From the NCBI GenBank assembly GCA_905235875.1, contig CAJONL010000040.1, positions 1 to 6,605 of the forward strand: a stretch of 6,605 nt of DNA, in the 5' to 3' direction. This stretch comes from an uncultured Bacilli bacterium (GTDB taxonomy: Bacteria > Bacillota_I > Bacilli_A > RF39 > UBA660). The notes beneath the pieces are model-generated. The model had not been told where the DNA came from. It worked only from the letters and a program-made list of their open reading frames with translations, and searched no databases. Made by a program: the position numbers and the translations under genes. This document shows positions 1-5,844 of this stretch, piece by piece. The stretch's first letter is position 1. Each line of letters opens with the position of its first letter.

Positions 1-652
1 TATAAACTTCTTCTGTTACTATGTTACCATTCTTACCATAGAATGTATTATCTTTTATTTCACATTTTGGATTACATTCATTATTATAAACTTCTTCTGC
101 TACTATGTTACCATTCTTACCATAGAATGTATTATCCTTTATAGTACATTTTGGATTACATTTATCATTATAAACTTCTTCCGTTACTGCGTTACCATTT
201 TTATCATAATACTTTCCATCTTTTATTTCACATTTTGGATTACATTCATTATTATAAACTTCTTCTGTTACTTGTCTTCCTGTACTATTATAATAAATAC
301 CATTTTGAATCACACATTTTGGATTACATTCATTATAATATTCATCTTCAGAAACTGGTTTACCATTTTTATTGTAATAAGTATTATCTTTTATTTCACA
401 TTTTGGATTACATTCATTATTATAAACTTCTTCTGTTACTATATTACCATTTTTACCATAGAATGTATTATCTTTTATTTCACATTTTGGATTACATTCA
501 TTATTATATTCTAATTCTGTTACTGGTTTACCACTTTTATTATAATATTTTCCATCTTTTATAGTACATTTTGGATTACATTCATTATAATAAGTTGCTT
601 GAGATACAACATTACCATTCTTACCATAATATGTAGATCCAATAATATGACA
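1..652 (-). repeat. Tandem 84-bp coding repeat (28-residue Cys-paired units)
   Basis: The 15-mer acattttggattaca recurs at 62, 146, 230, 314, 398, 482 and 566, a strict 84-bp period. Translated on the minus strand, the array gives seven full units and one cut by the window edge, starting at Cys260. Each unit begins C-x-I-K-D, has an aromatic pair (YY or FY) followed by K-N-G, then V-T-E-E, and ends N-N-E-C-N-P-K. Adjacent units therefore meet at a C-N-P-K-C junction with two cysteines. The first unit (589-672 at the DNA level) is the most divergent, as is common at an array edge. The period is in frame, so changes in copy number would keep the protein readable. The number of units beyond the window is unknown. 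Confidence 0.95.
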
Positions 653-1429
653 AGATTTAAATGTTACAGTTGCTTTTACAGTTTTACTTGGTGTAACACT
701 TTCTTTTACTGGTACTGATAGATCTTGAAGATTATTATTTTTATGATATGTTTTTACATAATGCCAACTACTTGTTTTACCTGTAATTATTATACTAAAT
801 GTAGTTGCTTTAGTAACACTTGATACTGGTACTCTAACTTTAAATGTATTTCCACTTTTTTCAATTACTGAAGTATTTTTAGGTGCACCACTAAATGTTA
901 CTGAATAACTATTATCTTTTACATCTTTAAGCTTTACAGTTATCTTATTTGAAGTATAGTATGAACCACTTTTTGTCATACTTGGTGTTGTAACACTAAC
1001 AACTTGAGGTTTAATTTCATAACTACTACCGGCATTTTTAGCAGCCTTAACTAATTTCTTAGCTTCTGATGAGTATGATCCTGAAATTGAACTTCCTTTA
1101 TAAGACCATAAAGCCTTTTGTTTTATAGTACGTGCTTTACCAGTATTTCCAGAACCAGCAATTTTAGTATCATTAATTATATAAACGTAAGGTCCTTTTT
1201 TGTGAGTACTTTTCAAAGTAAGTTTAGTTCCCTTAGCTGGTCCACCTTTTTCCTTATTCATACAGTAAGCTGGATCACCCTTAGTAGTATTTCTTAAATA
1301 AATACCATTTGAACTCCATACTTTACCAACTGTTATTGTGCTTGCAGCATCAACATTTCCTAACCCTAGGACTGGCACTATAAATAGTGCTAAACTAAAT
1401 ATTAAATTTTTGATTATCTTATTATTCAT
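1..1429 (-). CDS. Secreted thioester-domain surface protein with cysteine-paired 28-residue repeats (3' end outside window)
   Basis: A probable cell-surface adhesin of the thioester-domain (TED/TQXA) class. The frame is open from ATG 1427-1429 to the left edge, giving 476 codons and no stop, so the C-terminus is missing. Residues 1-28 form a signal peptide with likely cleavage after Val-Asp-Ala. Residues 30-255 form the N-terminal module. Cys56, in A-Y-C-M-N, is the only cysteine before residue 260. Gln104 lies in K-Q-K-A-L-W, which matches the family motif T-Q-x-A-[IL]-W. In known TEDs this Cys and Gln form an internal thioester that reacts with host amines. The 48-residue Cys-Gln spacing is short compared with streptococcal TEDs. 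From residue 260 there are at least eight 28-residue repeats with paired cysteines (C-N-P-K-C), probably a disulfide-stabilised stalk. The start is supported by an AAGGGGG Shine-Dalgarno site and a consensus promoter. By analogy with the downstream-facing paralogue at 1530-3128, a wall or membrane anchor is expected outside the window. The thioester assignment comes from motif and paralogue alignment; the host ligand is unknown. Confidence 0.88.
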   Translation of the reverse strand, partial: MNNKIIKNLIFSLALFIVPVLGLGNVDAASTITVGKVWSSNGIYLRNTTKGDPAYCMNKEKGGPAKGTKLTLKSTHKKGPYVYIINDTKIAGSGNTGKARTIKQKALWSYKGSSISGSYSSEAKKLVKAAKNAGSSYEIKPQVVSVTTPSMTKSGSYYTSNKITVKLKDVKDNSYSVTFSGAPKNTSVIEKSGNTFKVRVPVSSVTKATTFSIIITGKTSSWHYVKTYHKNNNLQDLSVPVKESVTPSKTVKATVTFKSCHIIGSTYYGKNGNVVSQATYYNECNPKCTIKDGKYYNKSGKPVTELEYNNECNPKCEIKDNTFYGKNGNIVTEEVYNNECNPKCEIKDNTYYNKNGKPVSEDEYYNECNPKCVIQNGIYYNSTGRQVTEEVYNNECNPKCEIKDGKYYDKNGNAVTEEVYNDKCNPKCTIKDNTFYGKNGNIVAEEVYNNECNPKCEIKDNTFYGKNGNIVTEEVY

Positions 1430-1435
1430 TCCTAT

Positions 1436-1444
1436 CTCCCCCTT
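1436..1444 (-). promoter_or_regulatory. Ribosome binding site for the thioester-domain gene
   Basis: On the minus strand AAGGGGGAG lies just upstream of ATG 1427-1429. AAGGGGG pairs with the anti-Shine-Dalgarno sequence with one G-U wobble and leaves 8 nt before the start codon. This fixes the start, together with the signal peptide that begins immediately after it. Confidence 0.75.
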
Positions 1445-1454
1445 GATGCGTCAT

Positions 1455-1483
1455 ATTATAGCAAATAAACATGTTTTTGTCAA
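1455..1483 (-). promoter_or_regulatory. Consensus sigma-A promoter of the thioester-domain gene
   Basis: On the minus strand a perfect -35 box TTGACA (1478-1483) is followed by a 17-nt spacer and a perfect -10 box TATAAT (1455-1460). The bases before the -10 read TGC, giving an extended -10 as well. Transcription should start near 1448, leaving a leader of about 19 nt that holds the ribosome binding site. Both boxes and the spacing are ideal, so this is the strongest promoter seen in the window and predicts high expression unless a repressor acts on it. Confidence 0.9.
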
Positions 1484-1510
1484 GTGTTTTACACAACAAT
1501 TTTTTTTACT

Positions 1511-1538
1511 AAAAAAAAAGAAGGTATTTTTACCTTCT
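1511..1538 (-). terminator. Rho-independent terminator of the paralogous surface-protein gene
   Basis: On the minus strand an 8-bp stem (AGAAGGTA / TACCTTCT, positions 1519-1526 and 1531-1538) encloses an AAAA loop and is followed by a run of about nine T. The stop codon TAA of the upstream gene (1530-1532) and its last two Arg codons lie inside the hairpin. The terminator separates this gene from the strong promoter of the next gene about 30 bp further on. Confidence 0.88.
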
Positions 1539-3128
1539 AAAAATATCTATACCATATTGTTTTGCTATTATATATCCTCCACCAATAAGGAGAACTAATC
1601 CACCAACTATTACTGCTATTGAAGCGGGAGATGCAGTATCTGGTGTTTGAATAATTTCTTCACCTGTTGCAGAAAGCCATTTTGCGTACAAAGCAATATC
1701 ACTTGTAACTGGATTATTAAAATCATATTCTACTTGTTTGCTTTCATCTGTATACCAACCTGCTAGGTTATCACTTTCATCATTAGTCACTACAGGTGCC
1801 TCAACAGTTTTACCATCTTCAACTTCGATTACAATTGGTTCTATACTAAATCCTGGTATAAATGTTACATCATGAGTAGTTGGTTTTTCTAAACTCCACT
1901 TTGCATACAATTTTGTATCTTTTGATATAGAAGTTAAGAAACTAAACTTATTTTTTAATTCTTTATCTTTATACCAACCTGCAAAATAGTATCCGCTTTT
2001 ATCTGGATCTTTAGGTTTTACTAATTCTTCATTATATAAAACTTTAGATGAAGGAACCTTTGTTCCACCATTACTATCATAAGTTATAGTATAAGTTTCA
2101 AGTTCCCATTTTGCATATATTTCAATATTACTATTCACTGGTTTATTAAAATCATAAGCATTTTTATAAGTATCGTCTGTATACCAACCTTTAAAACTAT
2201 AACCAGTTCTAATAGGAGTTACAGGTTTAGTCATCTTTTCTCCAGCTTTTACTTCTACTACATTATGATTTTTACCTGAAACTATATATAAAGTAACTTT
2301 ATATTTACCATTTTCATTCGGAGTATTATTTGTAGTTTCTCCACTTTGTGTAGCATTTGGTTTAATACCTACTGTAAGCATCTTACTAGGAGATTTATAA
2401 CTTTCATTTAATACTAATAAATCATCAGTATTATCATCTTTATGATATCTTTTAACATATCTATATGGACTAAGAGGTGCAGAAACTTTAACTTTAAAAC
2501 TAGTTTCTTTTTCTACACTAGATACTGGCACTCTAATTTGAAATGATGTTTTAGTTTGATTAATTACTTGAGTACCTTTAGGTTCATTCATAAATATAAC
2601 TCTATAATTATCATTTATAGTATTATTCATTTTAACAAATATTTTATTGGAAAAATAATAATCTCCATTTTTAGATAAATACCCAGGTGTTGACACTGAA
2701 TTAAAAGACGGAACTACTTGATACTTTTTTCCATTTTGAAGTGCAGCTTTATAAAGACTTGTTGCTTCATTAACATATGCACCTACTATTTTAAAGCCTC
2801 TTATTTTCCATAATGCTTTTTGTCTAATAGTACGTGCTTTAACAGGATCTGTACCTGCTATTTTTGTATCATTTAATATATATAAATAATAACCATCATT
2901 GTATATTTTATTAAGTACTAATCTATCACCTTTTTTAGGTCCCATATTCTTACTACCAAAAGAATATGCAGCAACTCCATCTGTAGTAGTTCTAAAATTA
3001 ATACCGTTTCCAGCAACTACTTTTTTTATCTTTATAGAATCTTCTGCATTAACAGACCCATAAAAGGCAAAAATACTAATGGTTAGTAAAGCTAATACTA
3101 CGAATAATTTATTAAATTTCTTTTTCAT
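1530..3128 (-). CDS. Surface protein with Cys-less thioester-like domain, three InlB B-repeats and C-terminal anchor
   Basis: A complete 532-residue secreted protein, paralogous in its N-terminal half to the protein encoded at 1-1429. Residues 1-28 form a signal peptide ending V-N-A. Residues 30-255 align with the neighbour's thioester module, sharing N-D-T-K-I-A-G, R-Q-K-A-L-W (Gln103), R-V-P-V-S-S-V and Y-V-K-x-Y-H-K. The thioester Cys is Ser56 here (A-A-Y-S-F-G), and no cysteine occurs anywhere, so no thioester can form. Three Listeria-Bacteroides/InlB B-repeats (PF09479 type) follow at about 276-341, 346-411 and 420-484, each with a G-W-Y motif and ending in A-K-W. The C-terminus has P-D-T-A at 496-499, a hydrophobic helix at about 503-522 and a final Arg-Arg, resembling a degenerate sortase signal or a simple membrane anchor. 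ATG 3126-3128 is chosen because GGAGG lies 7 nt upstream. It probably works outside the cell as a structural or binding partner; the ligand is unknown. Confidence 0.92.
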   Translation of the reverse strand: MKKKFNKLFVVLALLTISIFAFYGSVNAEDSIKIKKVVAGNGINFRTTTDGVAAYSFGSKNMGPKKGDRLVLNKIYNDGYYLYILNDTKIAGTDPVKARTIRQKALWKIRGFKIVGAYVNEATSLYKAALQNGKKYQVVPSFNSVSTPGYLSKNGDYYFSNKIFVKMNNTINDNYRVIFMNEPKGTQVINQTKTSFQIRVPVSSVEKETSFKVKVSAPLSPYRYVKRYHKDDNTDDLLVLNESYKSPSKMLTVGIKPNATQSGETTNNTPNENGKYKVTLYIVSGKNHNVVEVKAGEKMTKPVTPIRTGYSFKGWYTDDTYKNAYDFNKPVNSNIEIYAKWELETYTITYDSNGGTKVPSSKVLYNEELVKPKDPDKSGYYFAGWYKDKELKNKFSFLTSISKDTKLYAKWSLEKPTTHDVTFIPGFSIEPIVIEVEDGKTVEAPVVTNDESDNLAGWYTDESKQVEYDFNNPVTSDIALYAKWLSATGEEIIQTPDTASPASIAVIVGGLVLLIGGGYIIAKQYGIDIFRR

Positions 3129-3135
3129 ACTCTAG

Positions 3136-3140
3136 CCTCC
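3136..3140 (-). promoter_or_regulatory. Ribosome binding site of the InlB-repeat protein gene
   Basis: GGAGG on the minus strand, 7 nt before ATG 3126-3128. It is a canonical Shine-Dalgarno site and supports the annotated start. Confidence 0.85.
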
Positions 3141-3160
3141 ACTGCCTACTTTACATATTC

Positions 3161-3189
3161 ATTATATCATGAGTTGATACTTTTATAAA
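3161..3189 (-). promoter_or_regulatory. Extended -10 promoter of the InlB-repeat protein gene
   Basis: On the minus strand TGA-TATAAT (3161-3169) forms an extended -10 element. At 17-nt spacing the -35 position (3184-3189) reads TTTATA, a poor match, so promoter strength would rest mainly on the extended -10. Transcription would start near 3154. A 5-bp inverted repeat, TATCA/TGATA (3165-3179), overlaps the element, but in such A+T-rich DNA this may be chance. Confidence 0.65.
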
Positions 3190-3225
3190 GAACAAAAAAT
3201 ATATTTACAAATAATTTTACATGTA

Positions 3226-4050
3226 TTACTCTTTTAATAGTTCATTTATACTTAAAATATTATAATCATGACTTTTCAAATATATAATACTAGTATTAAG
3301 TTCTCTTATATTATACTTATTTACTTTTATTTCGTATATTAATCCTTTTTCTTTTTTATATTTTAAATAGTCATATAAATTATTATCTATAACTTTAGGA
3401 TAAATAGTACTTATATTATTTTTTTTACAATATTTTAGAAAATAATTATTCTTATATAAACAATAATTACTAATATTAATATTATTTTCTATATATAGTT
3501 TTTTTATATAACTTAAAGATAATTCATCATATTTATTATTATAACTATAGTAACCTAAATAGATATTATTATTTTTAAAATAATCTTTATTTTTTTCTAA
3601 TAAACTACCATCTATATAAAATGTAGCAATAACATTATTCTTATCTAAAATATATTTTATTTCCTTAATATCATTAATACTATTCACTCTAAATATAAAT
3701 GATATATCTTTACTATCAGTATTTTTACCTATTATTAGTTTATCTCTATTATTCACTTTATTTATATCAGGATATATATTTTCAAACTCTAGTAATTTTT
3801 CATCAAACATATTATACTCTTTCATTTTATTATAGCTTTTATCCAAGTTAACCTCTTTACCTACTCTTCCTAATAAAATAGTTTTATCTGTTACTATTCC
3901 ATTTACATAATCTATTCTATATTTATTTTTTTTCTTATTTATTTCTTTCATTAAAGGGTCATTTAACTTAGATAAATATATTATTTTATCTGTATAATAA
4001 AAACTAAATATAGTTAAAATAATTATTAATAATATCTTTAATCTTTTCAT
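3226..4050 (-). CDS. Membrane-anchored polysaccharide-deacetylase-like protein, probably catalytically inactive
   Basis: A 274-residue protein with an N-terminal hydrophobic anchor (residues 4-25) and an extracytoplasmic part resembling a NodB-fold polysaccharide deacetylase. Fold landmarks remain: the first strand I-S-F-I-F (116-120), I-A-T-F-Y-I-D-G (141-148) like the family's ATFFxxG, and a C-terminal I-Y-L-K-S-H-D-Y-N-I-L-S-I-N-E-L-L like the usual end of the domain. The catalytic signatures are absent. The T-F-D-D motif is replaced by F-R-V-N-S (120-124), and the H-x(3)-H metal site by G-Y-Y-S-Y-N-N (166-172). The segment V-G-K-E-V-N-L-D-K-S-Y-N-K-M (63-76) precedes the domain. Active relatives remove N- or O-acetyl groups from wall glycans; this copy may bind glycan without cutting. 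No Shine-Dalgarno site is visible upstream of ATG 4048-4050, no clear terminator follows, and the gene is extremely A+T-rich. The deacetylase relationship is a pattern judgement, moderate in certainty. Confidence 0.8.
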   Translation of the reverse strand: MKRLKILLIIILTIFSFYYTDKIIYLSKLNDPLMKEINKKKNKYRIDYVNGIVTDKTILLGRVGKEVNLDKSYNKMKEYNMFDEKLLEFENIYPDINKVNNRDKLIIGKNTDSKDISFIFRVNSINDIKEIKYILDKNNVIATFYIDGSLLEKNKDYFKNNNIYLGYYSYNNKYDELSLSYIKKLYIENNINISNYCLYKNNYFLKYCKKNNISTIYPKVIDNNLYDYLKYKKEKGLIYEIKVNKYNIRELNTSIIYLKSHDYNILSINELLKE

Positions 4051-4132
4051 ACTAAATATTATTTTTATACTTATATAAATATGTAAAAGAGTTTTAAATG
4101 TTAATAATAATAAAGTAATAATATATTTTTTA

Positions 4133-4141
4133 TGATATAAT
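4133..4141 (+). promoter_or_regulatory. Extended -10 element of the flippase gene
   Basis: TGA-TATAAT at 4133-4141 is identical to the extended -10 used by the minus-strand surface-protein gene at 3161-3169. The -35 position at 17-nt spacing (4113-4118, AAGTAA) is not recognisable. Transcription would start near 4148, only about 10 nt before the preferred start codon, so the mRNA would be nearly leaderless unless another promoter lies further upstream in the 4051-4132 region. Confidence 0.55.
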
Positions 4142-4147
4142 TCTATT

Positions 4148-4153
4148 GGTGAT
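4148..4153 (+). promoter_or_regulatory. Ribosome binding site deciding the flippase start
   Basis: GGTGAT pairs with the AUCACC stretch of the 16S rRNA 3' end. It lies 4 nt before ATG 4158 and 1 nt before ATG 4155. Because it overlaps the possible TTG 4146 and GTG 4149 starts, it argues against both. Confidence 0.55.
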
Positions 4154-4157
4154 TATG

Positions 4158-5786
4158 ATGAAAAAAGATTCATTTTTAAAAGGAACACTTATTGCTTCTA
4201 TTGCAATTATTATTACAAAAGTACTAGGAATATTATATGTAATACCATTTTATGATATTATTGGCACCAGTGGTGGCGTTTTATACGCTTATGCTTACAG
4301 CATATATAATTTATTTTTAAATATATCTACTGCTGGAATACCTATTGCTATAAGCATGATAGTAAGTGAATATATTACCTTAGGTATGTTTGATGCTAAA
4401 GAAAGAGTTTATAAGATTAGCAAAAAAATGGTTTTAATAATCTCAGTACTAGCATTTCTTATCCTTTTCTTGTTCTCATATTATGTATCAATATTTTTTG
4501 TAGGAGGTATCTCTGGGTCAACTCCAAAAAAAGATATAGATTTAGCAGTTAAAGCTATTTCGTTATCCTTACTTATCGCTCCAATTTTAAGTGTATACCG
4601 TGGCTACATTCAAGGTCATAAATATATATCACCTACCTCAATTAGCCAAGTCATAGAACAATTTATTAGAATAATATTTCTACTAGTTACATCTTATTTA
4701 TGTATTAAAATATTTAAAACAAGTGTCACTATCGGTGTTGTAGCATCACTTCTCGGTGCATTTGTTGGTGCTATTATAGCTTATATATATTTACAAGTTA
4801 AAAAAAGTAAAAATAAGGATAAATTTGAAGTAAAAGATGATAAAAAAGACAATATTACTAATAAGGAAATAACTAAAAAAATAATTTATTTTTGTATTCC
4901 TTTAATTATTATTTCAGTTACTAATGATTTATATAACATAATTGATATGAAATTAATTATTAAAGGCTTATATATGATTGGATATCCTGCTAAAGATGCG
5001 GAATTAATATCAAGTATTATTGCAACTTGGGCTCCTAAAATATGTATGCTTATAATGGCTATATCAATGGGACTTACTACCTCTCTTACTCCACATATTA
5101 TAGAAAAATATACAAAAAAAGATTATAAAGGATCTAACCAAATGTTTAATAAAGCAATTAGTACTATGCTTTTTGCATCACTTCCTATGACTATTGGCAT
5201 AATTATATTTAAAGATGAAATATATAATATTTTCTATGGAGCAAGTGCTTATGGAGGAAATATTTTAGCTATATCTGCTGTTGTAACCTTAGTAATTGGA
5301 ATACTTACAGTTGCTAATACTTCACTTCAAGGGTTTAAAAAGTTTAAAACTGTAATAATTAGTACTCTTACTGGACTTGTTATTAATACCATACTAGATA
5401 TTCCTTTAATATTATTATTTCATAAATTAGGACTAATTGAATACTTTGGTACAAGTACTGCTACTATTATTGGTGCATTAATATCTTTATGTATAGTAAT
5501 GATTTATTTAAAGAAAAAATATAAATTTAGTTATATTAGTATATTTAACAATTTTATAAAAATTAGTTTATCCTCTATAGTTATGGCCCTAGTTATAATT
5601 AATTTAAACTATTTTATAAATGTTAATCCTACAAGTAAAATATTTATAACTTTAAAAGTATTTATATATGGAATAGTTGGTCTTATTACTTACTTAGTTA
5701 CTTTATACTTAAATAATGGATTTAAGACAATATTTGATATAGATATAGTAAGATTTATTAAATCTAAACTAAAAAAAGCAAAATAG
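4158..5786 (+). CDS. MOP-superfamily lipid II / oligosaccharide flippase (YtgP/MurJ-like)
   Basis: An integral membrane flippase, most like the Gram-positive YtgP/MurJ branch of the polysaccharide-transport (MATE/MVF-related) family, which moves lipid-linked wall precursors across the cytoplasmic membrane. It has 542 residues from ATG 4158 with about 14 hydrophobic helices, the usual number for the family. Recognisable stretches are F-L-K-G-T-L near the N-terminus, S-T-A-G-I-P-I-A-I-S at about 57-66, and Y-R-G-Y-I-Q-G-H followed by S-P-T-S-I-S-Q-V-I-E-Q at about 147-167. The last two resemble the conserved fourth-to-fifth helix region of YtgP. A highly charged loop of Lys and Asp at about 214-239 separates the two six-to-eight-helix halves. 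The start at 4158 (or 4155) is preferred over an in-frame TTG at 4146 because of the GGTGAT site. The gene is divergent from the deacetylase-like gene, and both relate to the cell envelope. Whether the substrate is lipid II or another polyprenyl-linked sugar cannot be read from the sequence. Confidence 0.9.
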   Translation: MKKDSFLKGTLIASIAIIITKVLGILYVIPFYDIIGTSGGVLYAYAYSIYNLFLNISTAGIPIAISMIVSEYITLGMFDAKERVYKISKKMVLIISVLAFLILFLFSYYVSIFFVGGISGSTPKKDIDLAVKAISLSLLIAPILSVYRGYIQGHKYISPTSISQVIEQFIRIIFLLVTSYLCIKIFKTSVTIGVVASLLGAFVGAIIAYIYLQVKKSKNKDKFEVKDDKKDNITNKEITKKIIYFCIPLIIISVTNDLYNIIDMKLIIKGLYMIGYPAKDAELISSIIATWAPKICMLIMAISMGLTTSLTPHIIEKYTKKDYKGSNQMFNKAISTMLFASLPMTIGIIIFKDEIYNIFYGASAYGGNILAISAVVTLVIGILTVANTSLQGFKKFKTVIISTLTGLVINTILDIPLILLFHKLGLIEYFGTSTATIIGALISLCIVMIYLKKKYKFSYISIFNNFIKISLSSIVMALVIINLNYFINVNPTSKIFITLKVFIYGIVGLITYLVTLYLNNGFKTIFDIDIVRFIKSKLKKAK

Positions 5787-5813
5787 TATTATTAACTATG
5801 TATTATTTATGAT

Positions 5814-5844
5814 AAAAAAATCCTATTAAAAATAATAGGATTTT
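5814..5844. terminator. Bidirectional rho-independent terminator between convergent genes
   Basis: A 12-bp stem (5817-5828 with 5833-5844; core TCCTATTA/TAATAGGA) encloses an AAAA loop. On the minus strand it is followed by a run of seven T (5814-5820). On the plus strand the stem ends in TTTT, with a longer T run from about 5855. It can therefore end transcription of both the flippase and the minus-strand gene. The minus-strand stop codon TAA (5843-5845) overlaps the outer stem. Confidence 0.85.

Noticed and set aside
151..564. Plus-strand open frame of 137 codons rich in Tyr, His and Leu, and a second frame at 272-514
   Set aside because: Both are antisense shadows of the 84-bp coding repeats. 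The periodic protein simply mirrors the repeat, and the minus-strand frame has a signal peptide, ribosome site, promoter and recognisable domain.
1..652. Regularly spaced repeats resembling a CRISPR array
   Set aside because: The period is 84 bp, a multiple of three. The stretches between the conserved 15-mers are also similar to each other and encode one continuous protein frame.
1484..1494. Small palindrome GTGT-TTT-ACAC next to the -35 box as an operator
   Set aside because: Arms of four bases are common by chance, and no second copy was seen at the other promoters.
1338..1598. Plus-strand open frame of 86 codons
   Set aside because: It crosses the N-terminus of one gene, a promoter, a terminator and the C-terminus of another, and has no ribosome site or recognisable sequence.
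4146..4157. TTG 4146 as the flippase start
   Set aside because: It has no ribosome site upstream, lies at or before the predicted transcription start, and ATG codons at 4155 and 4158 follow a GGTGAT site.
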